A stretch of 64,000 nt of DNA from Streptomyces sp. P3. GTDB lineage: Bacteria; Actinomycetota; Actinomycetes; Streptomycetales; Streptomycetaceae. Positions 38,389 to 46,862 of this stretch are shown one piece after another. The notes beneath the pieces are model-generated. The model saw only the letters and a list, made by a program, of their open reading frames with translations. It did no database searches and was not told where the DNA came from. The stretch is from assembly GCF_003032475.1 (NCBI RefSeq), contig NZ_CP028369.1, positions 2,914,001 through 2,978,000 on the forward strand. The letters are read 5' to 3'. Position 1 is the stretch's first letter. Every line of letters starts with the position of its first letter. A program made the translations under genes and the position numbers.

Positions 38389-39341
38389 GGCCCCTGGCCG
38401 GCGGGGGCGTCGGCGGCCTCCCGCCCCCGGTCCGCCGCCGACCGCCCCCAGGCCGTACCGACGAGCACCAGCAGCGCGCCCGCGAACCCGGGCCATCCCG
38501 GCCGGTCCCCGGCGAGCGCGATGCCCACGGCCGCCGCCCACACCGGCTCGGTCCCCAGCAGCAGGCTGACGCGGGACGGCGACGTACGGCGGACGGCCCA
38601 CATCTGCACGAAGAACGCGAAGAGGGTGCAGAAGACGGAGAGGTAGACCAGGCCGGCCCAGTCCCAGGCGTCGAAGGCCGCCGCGGCGGCCCAGGGCGAG
38701 GCTCCCGTCCCCGGCACGGCCACCAGCACGGCGAACACGGCGACGGCGCCGCCCAGTTGCACGGTCGTGAGGGACAACGCGTCCGCGCCACGCACCGACT
38801 CCATCCGCGCCATGGCCAGCACGTGCACGGTCCGGGCCACGGCCGCCCCCAGCATCAGCAGGTCACCGCCCGACGGAGCGGTGAACCCGGCCCCCTGGGT
38901 CAGCAGGGCCACGCCCGCCACCGACAGGCCCGCGGCCGCCAGGAACGTGCCCGGCAGCCGCACCCCGTGCACCCGGCTCTCCGCGAGGGGCGTGAGGACC
39001 ATGGTGAGGCTGATGATCAGCCCGGCGTTCGTGGCGGAGGTGTGCACGACGCCGTAGGTCTCCAGCAGGAAGATGCCGGCGAGGATCAGTCCCAGCAGCA
39101 CGGCCCCCCGCAGTTGCGTGCCGCTGAGCGCGCGCAGCCGCCGCCGTCCGGCGGCCACCAGCACCGGCAGCACCACGGCGAACCGCAGCACGAGCACGGC
39201 GAGCACGGTGTCCGCGGTGGTGACGCCCTTGGCGGCGAGGTAGCTGGACCCCCACACGACGGCGACCAGCAGCACGGGGACGTCGGCGAGCCGGCCGAGT
39301 CGGGAGACGGCGGAGGAAGGGGATGCGGGGGAGACGGGCAC
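38328..39341 (-). CDS. EamA/DMT-family transporter
   Basis: The 337-residue protein has ten predicted transmembrane helices in two EamA repeats (first ending near [10 protein letters not shown], second from [11 protein letters not shown]), as in drug/metabolite exporters. The substrate is unknown. I start at the GTG at 39341 rather than the ATG four codons earlier because that ATG-AGG-AGC itself supplies the AGGAG ribosome binding site, 4-5 nt before the GTG. The C terminus is a hydrophilic Arg/Thr/Pro tail that reads across the end of hutI. Confidence 0.85.
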   Translation of the reverse strand: MPVSPASPSSAVSRLGRLADVPVLLVAVVWGSSYLAAKGVTTADTVLAVLVLRFAVVLPVLVAAGRRRLRALSGTQLRGAVLLGLILAGIFLLETYGVVHTSATNAGLIISLTMVLTPLAESRVHGVRLPGTFLAAAGLSVAGVALLTQGAGFTAPSGGDLLMLGAAVARTVHVLAMARMESVRGADALSLTTVQLGGAVAVFAVLVAVPGTGASPWAAAAAFDAWDWAGLVYLSVFCTLFAFFVQMWAVRRTSPSRVSLLLGTEPVWAAAVGIALAGDRPGWPGFAGALLVLVGTAWGRSAADRGREAADAPAGQGPQTTRTPRRHTPETNGTPGR

Positions 39342-39504
39342 GGGGCTCCTCATGAGCAGGTGACGGCGGCCTGCCCAGCGGCGCTGCTGGTCACAGATGC
39401 CGGGTCAGCGTAGCCATCGCGAGGAATCCGGCCAGGGGGTTTTCGCCATGAGGACAGGAGCCGGCCCGGAAGCGTGCGGACTGCGGGGGTGTGGACTCCG
39501 GGGT

Positions 39505-39594
39505 GCGGACCGGCGGACTGCGGACCGACGGAGTGCGGACCGGCGGACTGGGGACCTGCGGATTGTGGACCGGCGGGGTGCGGAGCGTGGACCG
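39505..39594. repeat. Degenerate 15-bp tandem repeat
   Basis: Six gapless 15-nt units start at 39505, 39520, 39535, 39550, 39565 and 39580, the typical form being GCGGACCGGCGGACT. The array fills part of the 376-nt space between the EamA gene and the sigma factor gene. No supported gene lies in this space. Confidence 0.75.
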
Positions 39595-39717
39595 CGGACA
39601 CGCCGACGTCCGCGCCGGGGCGATCGCGCGGACGCTGATCGCCCGGACGCGGACGGCACCGGTGTCCGGTGGACACCGGTGGCAAGGGGCGTTCTCCCGG
39701 TCCTGCGGCCGGTGGGC

Positions 39718-40641
39718 CTACTCCTCGAGCGTCAGGCCCTTCCGCAGCCGCACCAGCGTGCGCGACAGCAGTCGTGACACGTGCATCTGCGAGATGCCGA
39801 GTTCCTCGCCGATCTCCGACTGGGTCAGACCCGCGACGAAGCGGAGGGAGAGGATCTGGCGGTCACGGGAGGGGAGCTCGGCGATCATCGGCTTCAAGGA
39901 CTCCACGTACTCGATGCCCTCGAGGCCGTGGTCCTCATAGCCGATGCGGTCGGCGAGCGCGCCTTCCGAGTCGTCCTCCTCCGGCTGCGCGTCCAGCGAC
40001 GAGGCGGTGTACGCGTTCGACGCGGCCATGCCCTCGACGACCTCGTCGCGGGAGAGGCCGAGGCGTTCGGCCAGCTCCGCGACGGTGGGCGCCCGGTCGA
40101 GCTTCTGCGCCAGCTCGTCGCCCGCCTTGGCGAGGTCGAGCCGCAGCTCCTGGAGCCGGCGCGGGACGCGCACCGACCACGAGGTGTCACGGAAGAACCG
40201 TTTGATCTCGCCGATGATGGTTGGCATCGCGAAGGTCGGGAACTCGACGCCCCGCGACAGCTCGAAGCGGTCGATCGCCTTGATCAGGCCGATGGTGCCG
40301 ACCTGGATGATGTCCTCCATCGGCTCGCTGCGGGAGCGGAACCGGGAGGCGGCGAACTTGACCAGCGCGAGGTTCAGTTCGACGAGGGTGTTGCGGACGT
40401 ACGAGTACGCGTGCGTGCCCTCTTCGAGGGACTCGAGCCGCGCGAACAGGGTCTTGGACAGGGCCCGTGCGTCGACGGGTGCGATCTCGTCGTACGGGGG
40501 GATGTCCGGGAGTCCGGCGAGGAGGTCGGTGGGGTCGACGTCCTGCACCGCGTGCTGTGCGATGGGTTCCAGACTTTTCAGTTCCGGAGGGGGTGTCGAC
40601 GTCGCTCCGCGGGTATGCGGTGCGTCGAGCCGGGGTGACAT
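39718..40641 (-). CDS. SigB/SigF-family RNA polymerase sigma factor
   Basis: The 307-residue sigma factor has region 2 (LVKFAASRFRSRSEPMEDII, then QVGTIGLIKAIDRFELSRGV, EFPTFAMPTIIGEIKRFFRD), region 3 (VPRRLQELRLDLAKAGDEL) and the region 4 helix-turn-helix (LTQSEIGEELGISQMHVSRL). This is the SigB/SigF-like stress and development group of Streptomyces. GGAGGA precedes the ATG. It diverges from an anti-anti-sigma gene followed by an anti-sigma kinase gene, a full partner-switching set; by position it may be the S. coelicolor sigI locus (recalled, untested). Confidence 0.93.
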   Translation of the reverse strand: MSPRLDAPHTRGATSTPPPELKSLEPIAQHAVQDVDPTDLLAGLPDIPPYDEIAPVDARALSKTLFARLESLEEGTHAYSYVRNTLVELNLALVKFAASRFRSRSEPMEDIIQVGTIGLIKAIDRFELSRGVEFPTFAMPTIIGEIKRFFRDTSWSVRVPRRLQELRLDLAKAGDELAQKLDRAPTVAELAERLGLSRDEVVEGMAASNAYTASSLDAQPEEDDSEGALADRIGYEDHGLEGIEYVESLKPMIAELPSRDRQILSLRFVAGLTQSEIGEELGISQMHVSRLLSRTLVRLRKGLTLEE

Positions 40642-40758
40642 GAGTCCTCCATCGTTCTCGGCGTATGGCTGCCGATGCCAGTGAGCGCACTTCGGTGTGC
40701 GGCGCCTCCATAGCCGGCCGTGTCGGGTACGTGTTCCCCTTAGCCCTACCCGCTTTAC

Positions 40759-40788
40759 TTGACCGATCGCAAGTGCATTTTGTAGGCT
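40759..40788 (+). promoter_or_regulatory. Promoter of the anti-anti-sigma gene
   Basis: TTGACC (40759-40764) and TAGGCT (40783-40788) are 18 nt apart in a relatively A/T-rich stretch, giving a leader of about 95 nt before the ATG at 40891. It looks like a housekeeping-sigma promoter. Confidence 0.6.
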
Positions 40789-40890
40789 TATGTCCGTTTG
40801 TGTGTGATTGTTCAGGTGTGAGGTCACTGGTCGAGGGCGTAGGGTGCGAGAGCGTCAGCAACCAGTTCACGACCCCGGGAGAGAGACGGC

Positions 40891-41295
40891 ATGGACCGCG
40901 GGACGGTCGGCAGCGCACAGTCTGGCCGGCTTCTGGTCGAGGTGCGACAGGAAGGCTCGAGTGCCGTGGTGACCCCGGCAGGTGAGTTGGATCACCACAC
41001 GGCCGATCTGTTGCGCGAGCCACTCGACGACTGCCTTTCCAGAGGCCTCAGCCGGCTGGTGGTGGACTGCGCGCGCCTGGAGTTCTGCGACTCCACCGGG
41101 CTCAACGTGCTCCTCGGCGCCCGCCTGAAGGCGGAGGCGGCCGGTGGCGGAGTCCATCTGGCCGGCATGCAGCCCGTGGTGGCGCGGGTCTTCGAGATCA
41201 CCGGTGCGGACGCGGTGTTCACCGTGCACGACACGGTGGAGGCGGCCCTCGCGGGCGACGAGGGCGAGCGCGACGGGCGTGACGGGGACGGCTGA
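40891..41295 (+). CDS. STAS-domain anti-anti-sigma factor
   Basis: The 134-residue STAS protein has VTPAGELDHHTADLLREPLD and the phosphorylation loop LEFCDSTGLNVLLGAR, whose Ser is the residue normally phosphorylated by the cognate anti-sigma kinase. Unphosphorylated, it would bind the kinase and free the sigma factor. A charged Asp/Gly/Arg tail follows the domain. GGGAGAGAGACGG precedes the ATG. The kinase gene lies 202 nt downstream on the same strand and the sigma gene is divergent. Confidence 0.92.
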   Translation: MDRGTVGSAQSGRLLVEVRQEGSSAVVTPAGELDHHTADLLREPLDDCLSRGLSRLVVDCARLEFCDSTGLNVLLGARLKAEAAGGGVHLAGMQPVVARVFEITGADAVFTVHDTVEAALAGDEGERDGRDGDG

Positions 41296-41497
41296 GCTTC
41301 GCCGTCCGTCCGAAACGGGTGGAAACGGGGCGAAGGTGGGGGGTGTTCCCCCGGTTCCCCCGGGCAGGAGACATCCTGAACCCGAACATGTCGGCGGTGG
41401 CGTCGACACATACGCCGTTCGGCTACGTACTGAGTGTAGTGATCGACTGTTGAACTGTGAACCGGTTGAATCGGGGAATCGGTGAGGTGAAGCGCTG

Positions 41498-42046
41498 ATG
41501 AGCACCACCCGGCCTTACTCACCGGGCGACCGCGGCCCGGAGCCCAGCGGCGCTTCCGGGGCGTCCGAAGGGGGCCCGCAGGAGGCCGGTGCGTCCGGAG
41601 GGGGCACGGCAGCCGTGGCCTCCGTGCCGTCCGGCGGCCCTCAGGTACGCAGACTGAGCTTCGAGGACGCCAGCGGCGTCGTCCCGCTCGCCCGCGACTT
41701 CGCCCGGCAGGCGCTGTACGCCTGGGGCTGGCTGCCCGCCGCCACCGCCGACCAGCGGGCCGCCGCCGAGGATGTGCTGCTCGTCGTCTCCGAGCTGGTG
41801 ACCAACGCGTGCCTGCACGCCGACGGGCCGGACGGGCTGGTTCTCGGCTGCGACAAGAAGGTGATCCGCGTGGAGGTCTCCGACCGCGGCACGGGACAGC
41901 CGGCCCCGCGCACCCCGCACCGCGCGGGCCGCCCGGGCGGACACGGCATGTTCATCGTCCAGCGCCTCTGCCTCGACTGGGGCGTCATCCGCGCCCCCGG
42001 CCTGGCCGGCAAGACCGTCTGGGCGGAACTGGGCGCCCCGGCCTGA
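41498..42046 (+). CDS. Anti-sigma factor/ATP-binding serine kinase
   Basis: The 182-residue protein has a Gly/Ser/Ala-rich first 50 residues and then a GHKL ATPase domain of the SpoIIAB/RsbW class: N-box LLVVSELVTNACLHADGP, G1-box VEVSDRGTGQPAP and G2-box GRPGGHGMFIVQRL. Such proteins bind the sigma factor and phosphorylate the anti-anti-sigma protein. Both partners are encoded immediately upstream. GAGGTGAAG precedes the ATG. Confidence 0.87.
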   Translation: MSTTRPYSPGDRGPEPSGASGASEGGPQEAGASGGGTAAVASVPSGGPQVRRLSFEDASGVVPLARDFARQALYAWGWLPAATADQRAAAEDVLLVVSELVTNACLHADGPDGLVLGCDKKVIRVEVSDRGTGQPAPRTPHRAGRPGGHGMFIVQRLCLDWGVIRAPGLAGKTVWAELGAPA

Positions 42047-42082
42047 CCAACCCCACCGGCCCGACGCCCACCCCGAAACCCG

Positions 42083-42112
42083 TTGGCGCCCCGGCGCCGC
42101 CCGCCCTACCCT
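42083..42112 (+). promoter_or_regulatory. Promoter of the T-box leader
   Basis: TTGGCG (42083-42088) and TACCCT (42107-42112) are 18 nt apart, predicting a transcript start near 42119, just before the first conserved T-box element. Confidence 0.5.
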
Positions 42113-42117
42113 CGTCA

Positions 42118-42420
42118 ACAACGCGCTGACGGAGGCAAGTAGGTCAGGGTTCGCGAGTACAGAGAGCCGCCGGATGGTGTGAAGGCGGTCTCGCGTCCCC
42201 GGTCGAATCCGCTCCCGAGTGCGGGGAGGAAATGCCCCGCCGGCCGGCCCCCGTCACCGGGCCCGAACGAGACCGGTGTCCGACCATCCGGCCGACAGGC
42301 GACTGTCCGCCGGGCGGGCGGTACGGCGGTGAAGGCGTGGTGGCACCGCGAGCACCCTCTCGCCCACGCCCCGAGGGACCCACCCCGGGGCGGCGCGTGC
42401 CGTTCCGGCAGCACCGGACG
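42118..42420 (+). promoter_or_regulatory. T-box leader of the seryl-tRNA synthetase gene
   Basis: The leader has the T-box landmarks in order: the S-turn AGTA (42138-42141), AGAGAG (42161-42166), TGGTG (42175-42179), the opposite S-turn strand GAA (42205-42207) followed by TCC (42208-42210), and the T-box proper TGGCACCGCG (42341-42350). TCC, followed by a purine, is a serine codon and agrees with the gene downstream. The T-box is enclosed by GGCGTGG/CCACGCC (42334-42369). No U-rich terminator is evident, so control may act on ribosome access, as in other actinobacterial T-boxes. The RNA should bind uncharged tRNA-Ser(GGA) and raise expression on serine starvation. Confidence 0.82.
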
Positions 42421-42431
42421 GAGCGCGCACC

Positions 42432-43736
42432 ATGCTCGACGTCACCCTCATCCGACAGCATCCCGACCGGGTCCGCGACGCCCTGCGCAAACGCGGGGTC
42501 GACGCCGGCCTGCCCGCCTTCCTCGCCCTGGACGCGGAGTTCCGCGCGGCCCGTGCCGCCGTGGAGCGTCTGCGCGCGGAGCGCCGTCGCGTCTCGGCGG
42601 ACATCGCCACACACCGCCGGGCCGTGGCCCGGGCGGCGGCCGCGCCGCAGGACGACGCCGGGCTGCTCGCCGACGCCGCACGGCTGGCCGACCGGGTCGC
42701 CGAGGCCGAGGCCGCTCTCGCCCTGCTAGCCCGGCGCCACCAGGACTTCCTCGACTCCCTGCCCAACCTCCCCGACGACGATGTGCCCGCCGGCGGCAAG
42801 GAGGCCAACGAGGTCCTCCGGACCTGTGGCGCGCTGCCCGCCCTCGACTTCCCGGCCAAGGACCACATCACGCTCACCGAGGAGCTCGGCCTCGTCGACC
42901 ACCGGCGCGGCGCCTCGCTCGCCGGCAGCGGCAACTGGGTCTACCGGGGGCCGGGCGCCGCCCTGGAGTGGGCGTTGCTCAACCACTTCCTCGACACCCA
43001 CCGCCGGGCGGGCTACGAGTTCGTGCTGCCACCGCACCAACTCGCCTACGAAGCCGGGTACACGGCCGGCCAGTTCCCGAAGTTCGCCGACGAGGTGTAC
43101 GTCACCGAGCGCGGCGCGGACGGCCGTCCGGAGCGCTTCCTGCTGCCCACCGCCGAGACGGCGCTCGTCTCGCTGCACCGCGGCGAGACCCTCGACGAAC
43201 GGGATCTGCCGCTCAAGTACGTCTCGTACACGCCCTGCTACCGCAAGGAGGCCGGAGGTTACCGCACGGCCGAACGCGGGACACTGCGCGGCCACCAGTT
43301 CAACAAGGTCGAGATGGTGCAGTACGTCCGTCCCTAGGAGTCGGAGGCCGCGCAGCTTGAGCTTTTGGCCCGTGCTGAGGAGTTGGTGGCAGGACTCGGG
43401 CTGCGATACCGCGTCGTCAGACTCGCCGCCGGAGACACCAGCCCGGCGCAGGTGAAGACGTACGACGTCGAGGTCTGGCTGCCCAGCCTGGGGGCCTACG
43501 CCGAGGTCAGTTCGGTGTCGAACGCCCGGGACTACCAGGCGCGGCGCGGTCTGATCCGGTGGCGACCGGCCGACGGCGGGAAGCCGCAGTACGTGCACAC
43601 GCTCAACGCGTCGGGGCTGGCCACCAGTCGGCTGCTGCCGGCCCTTCTCGAGCAGCATCAGCGTCCCGACGCGACGGTCGCGGTCCCCGAGGTCCTCCGG
43701 CGCTGGGGGGCTCCCGCGCTCCTTCGGGCCCGCTGA
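42432..43736 (+). pseudogene. serS: Seryl-tRNA synthetase gene interrupted by an in-frame amber codon
   Basis: The frame runs 301 codons to TAG (43335-43337) and continues in the same frame for 132 more to TGA. The first part has the N-terminal coiled-coil arm (residues about 30-105), the TAETALVSLH serine-binding motif and motif 2 (YTPCYRKEAGG, GHQFNKVEM). The part after the stop has AYAEVSSVSNARDYQARR, VHTLNASGLATSRLLPAL (motif 3 region) and the end VPEVLRRWG. Neither piece alone could be active. GAG to TAG is the simplest change (family context RPE-ES). It diverges from the usual actinobacterial SerRS, so it is probably a second copy; the main serS must be elsewhere. Read-through or sequencing error are alternatives to a pseudogene. 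Confidence 0.8.
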
Positions 43737-43868
43737 ACCGGCGCGCCGGATCGTCACAACTCCGGCGCGCACCTTCTCTTCCCTCCTCATCGCCCCGGGC
43801 GTACCTTGACGGCTCAATCTGATGCCTCGTCAGTAAGGGCGGGGCGGTGGGAGTGAGGGGACGGGACC

Positions 43869-44594
43869 GTGTCGAACCGGAAGCGAACCGCCGCGCTCGC
43901 GACTGCCGCGGCCCTGGCCGGCGTGGCGGTGGTCTGGACGGCCGCCCCCGCGGCCGTGGCCGAGGTCGTGAACGTCAACTACGCCTGCAGGACCCCGATC
44001 GGAGACAAGAGCGCCGTCTCGCCCATCGACATCAAGGCCGTCAAGAGCGGCGACGGCTATCGGATCACCATGTCCTGGCAGAAGGGCGTGTCCTCCAGCC
44101 CGGTCGAACTCGGCGCCGGTTCCATGAAGCCGAGCGCCACCGTCAAGCTGGGCGGCGCCGACAGCGGCACCCTGGACGTCACCGGGCCCGCCAACCAGGC
44201 CGCGATCCCGGAGAACACCCCCATCAAGATCAACGATCTCAGCGGCACGTACACGCCGAAGAAGTCCGGCAAGGTCACCTTCACGGCCGGCGTGCTCACC
44301 ATCAAGGCGCTCGGCACGACCACCACGTGCACGCCCTCCAACACCCCGGGCCCCTCCCTCACCCTCGACGTGACGGCGTCCGGCGGCGGATCCGGAGGCG
44401 GCAGCTCCAGCGGCGGCAGCACGGGTTCGGGCGGCAGCACCGGATCGGGCGGCACCGGCGGCGATCTCCCGCAGACCGGCCCCGAGGACTCCGCGATCGC
44501 CCTCGGCACCCTCGGCGGCACCGTGCTGCTGGCCGGCGCGGCGGGCGCCCTGTGGCTGACCCGGCGCAACCAGCCGGCGCGCGCCCGCCACTGA
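43869..44594 (+). CDS. Secreted protein with LPQTG sorting signal
   Basis: The 241-residue product starts at a GTG, has a signal peptide ending near APAAVAE, and one approximately 130-residue beta-rich domain with paired cysteines (VNYACRTPIGDKSAVSPIDI to GTTTTCTPSN). A Gly/Ser linker leads to LPQTG at residue 200, a hydrophobic helix and a basic tail, so it should be linked to peptidoglycan by a sortase. The domain reappears twice in the fourth gene of this cassette. I cannot name a function; it may be a DUF6801-type surface domain. No sortase gene is in the window. Confidence 0.85.
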   Translation: MSNRKRTAALATAAALAGVAVVWTAAPAAVAEVVNVNYACRTPIGDKSAVSPIDIKAVKSGDGYRITMSWQKGVSSSPVELGAGSMKPSATVKLGGADSGTLDVTGPANQAAIPENTPIKINDLSGTYTPKKSGKVTFTAGVLTIKALGTTTTCTPSNTPGPSLTLDVTASGGGSGGGSSSGGSTGSGGSTGSGGTGGDLPQTGPEDSAIALGTLGGTVLLAGAAGALWLTRRNQPARARH

Positions 44595-44631
44595 CCGCAC
44601 CGCACCCCGCGCACGAGTGCTGGAGCCGCCG

Positions 44632-45486
44632 ATGCCGTACCCCGCAGCCCGCGCCCCGCTGCTGTCCTTGCCGCTGGTCCTGCTGCTGTCCCTGCCCCTG
44701 CTGCTCGCCGCCGTGCCCGCGGACTCCGGGAGAGGCTGGTCGGCGGCACCCTCGGGAGGAGGACGGCCGTCCTTCTACTGCGAGGGCGAGCCCGGCGCGG
44801 TGCTCCAGGACACGGTGTCCGTCATCAACCGGGGCGCCGAGCCGCTCACCGTACGGCTGCGGGCGGCCGGCGACGGTCTGCGCGTCGCCTTCGCCGGGCC
44901 GGCCGCCCTCACGGTGCCCGCCCGCACCCGCGCCGAGGTCCCCTTCACGGTGACCGTCCCGGTGGACGCCCGGCCCGGCGACGTCGCCGGTGAGATCGCC
45001 GTGCGGGACGCGGCCGGCCGCAAGACCGCGGTGCCGCTGCTGGTCCGGGTCGGCGGTCCGCGGCTGGCCGCGCTGACCGTCGAGCGGGTGGCCGTGCACG
45101 GCGACCGCATCACGTACGAGCTGGTCAACCGGGGCACCACGGTCCTCGTCCCGCGGCTCGCCGTGCACGCGGACGGCGTCCTCGGGGCCGTCCTCGACCG
45201 GGCCCCGCGCACTCTGCCCGTCCGGCTCCCGCCGGGCAGTCGCCTCGCCCTCGACGAGCCCTGGCCGGACCGCCCCGCCCTGGACGCGGTCACCGTGCGC
45301 CTGACGGTCACCGCTCCCGGTGCGGCGCAGGCCATCGGGCACGCGTCGGCCCGTTTCGTGCCGTGGGCCGCGACGGCGGGCGCGGCGGCCGTCGCACTGC
45401 CGACGGCGGCGGCCGTGGTGGCCGTACGACGACGCGGGCGCCGCCCGGCCGCCGCGCGAGCCGAGTCGAGAGGAGCGCCGGCGTGA
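44632..45486 (+). CDS. Secreted, C-terminally anchored beta-sandwich protein
   Basis: The 284-residue product has a signal peptide (LLSLPLVLLLSLPLLLAAV), an extracellular region with Ig-like strands (DTVSVINRGAEPLTVRLRAA; VPFTVTVPVDARPGDVAGEI; ITYELVNRGTTVLVPRLAV) and one C-terminal transmembrane helix followed by Arg-rich residues. The outline recalls DUF916-type proteins that partner surface adhesins in Gram-positives, but the match is only by eye. I use the ATG at 44632 with CTGGAG upstream. Its stop overlaps the next start as GTGA. Confidence 0.72.
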   Translation: MPYPAARAPLLSLPLVLLLSLPLLLAAVPADSGRGWSAAPSGGGRPSFYCEGEPGAVLQDTVSVINRGAEPLTVRLRAAGDGLRVAFAGPAALTVPARTRAEVPFTVTVPVDARPGDVAGEIAVRDAAGRKTAVPLLVRVGGPRLAALTVERVAVHGDRITYELVNRGTTVLVPRLAVHADGVLGAVLDRAPRTLPVRLPPGSRLALDEPWPDRPALDAVTVRLTVTAPGAAQAIGHASARFVPWAATAGAAAVALPTAAAVVAVRRRGRRPAAARAESRGAPA

Positions 45487-46862
45487 GAGGCAAGCCGCGC
45501 AGCACGGCGACGACGCCGGCCGTGCTCCCGTCCCTGCTGCTGTTCCTGGTTCCGGCCCTGCTCCTGCCGTTCCTGTCGCTGCTGCCCGCGGCCGGTCCGG
45601 CGGCCGCCGCCGACGGGCCGGCCGTCACGCTCTCCACCGCCCAGGCCGGCACCGGCGGTTCGGTCACCGTCAACGGCAGCGGCTGGCGGCCGCGCACGCT
45701 GGTGATGCTGCTGATCTGCGGGCAGGCGACGCCGGCCCGGGGCGTCGTCGGCGGGACCAACTCCTGTGCCAACGCCGACGGCCGCGCCGTCACCACCGAC
45801 GCCGACGGCCGCTTCAGCCGGCCGCTGCCGGTGGCCGAACCGCCGGCGCCCTGTCCGTGCGTGGTGCACGTGGCCACCGCGACCGGTGCGAAGGCCCAGG
45901 CCGACGCGGTGTTCCAGGTGGCCGGGCACCCAGTACGGCCGCTGCCCGCGGCGACGACCGGCGGACGGCTGTCGGTGCTCACCGACACCCGGCTCGAGGG
46001 TTCCGGCGGACTGCTCACCTGGTTCGGCGCGCCACCCTCCCGCACGCTCGTCTTCACCGTCGGCAACGTGGGCACCGGTCCTGTCGAGAACCCCGTCTTC
46101 CGCGTCGGCACCGCGCACGGGGTGTTCGCCGCGCAATGGGACGAGCGCCAGTGGCACGGCACGATCCGCCCCGGCGGGAAGGCACGCGTCGAGCTGCCCG
46201 TGGAGCTCGCCGCCGGCGCGCACGGCGACTACACCGTCTCCCTCGAGTACGGCGGGAAGGTCCTCGCCGAGCAGCCGTGGGGCGTCGGCCGCCCCTGGGG
46301 CGTGACCCTCTTCTGGATCCTGCTCTGCCTGGTGGTGCCGACGGCGCTGTTCCGTATCGGGATGGCCGTGGTGGACCGGGTGCGCCCTCGCCCGGCGGCC
46401 CGGCAGCCGGCCCGCACCCTCCTTCGGGGACGTCCGCGGCCCGCCCCGGAGCCCGAGCCCTCCGCCCTCTCCCACGCGACCCTGCCGTGGTTCACCCCCG
46501 ACGGCACTCCGGGCGCGGCGGTCCGCGGCCCCGCCCCGCAACCCGACCGACCGACGCCCCCGGCGACCCTCACCCTTCCCAAGGCCTCCCCGGCTCCCGC
46601 GCCTTCTCGGGCCTCCCCGGCTCCCGCGCCTCCTCGGGCCTCCACGGCTCCTGAGAGTCCTTCGACCCTCAGCCCTCCCGCGGCCTCCGGGACTCCCACG
46701 TCTCCTCCGGCCCCCAACCCTTCCGCGGACCCCGCGGACCCCGCACCCCCGTCGGCCCCCACGCCTCCTCCGGCCCCGGTGAGCCCGCCGGCCCCCGCAC
46801 GTCCCACACGTCCCACGAGTCCGACGAGCCCCACGACTCCCCACAGGAAGGGATCCACGTGA
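45483..46862 (+). CDS. Secreted membrane-anchored protein with long Pro-rich tail
   Basis: The 459-residue product starts at a GTG after AGGAG. It has a signal peptide ending near GPAAAA, an Ig-like domain with a cysteine cluster (QAGTGGSVTVNGSGWRP; GTNSCANADGRAVTTDADGR; CPCVVHVA), and a second beta-domain (RTLVFTVGNVGTGPVENPVF). One transmembrane helix (WGVTLFWILLCLVVPTALF) and a roughly 170-residue Pro/Ala/Ser/Thr-rich tail, presumably cytoplasmic, complete it. The topology suggests a sensor or scaffold for the surface proteins encoded around it. Both ends overlap neighbours by GTGA. Confidence 0.72.
   Translation: MRGKPRSTATTPAVLPSLLLFLVPALLLPFLSLLPAAGPAAAADGPAVTLSTAQAGTGGSVTVNGSGWRPRTLVMLLICGQATPARGVVGGTNSCANADGRAVTTDADGRFSRPLPVAEPPAPCPCVVHVATATGAKAQADAVFQVAGHPVRPLPAATTGGRLSVLTDTRLEGSGGLLTWFGAPPSRTLVFTVGNVGTGPVENPVFRVGTAHGVFAAQWDERQWHGTIRPGGKARVELPVELAAGAHGDYTVSLEYGGKVLAEQPWGVGRPWGVTLFWILLCLVVPTALFRIGMAVVDRVRPRPAARQPARTLLRGRPRPAPEPEPSALSHATLPWFTPDGTPGAAVRGPAPQPDRPTPPATLTLPKASPAPAPSRASPAPAPPRASTAPESPSTLSPPAASGTPTSPPAPNPSADPADPAPPSAPTPPPAPVSPPAPARPTRPTSPTSPTTPHRKGST

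Noticed and set aside
43335..43337. The amber codon as selenocysteine or pyrrolysine recoding
   Set aside because: Selenocysteine uses UGA, and there is no sign of pyrrolysine machinery or of a functional need for it at a normal Glu position.
43365..43736. The 3' SerRS piece as an independent small gene
   Set aside because: It lacks a ribosome binding site and starts inside the conserved synthetase domain, in frame with the 5' piece; it is the rest of one gene.
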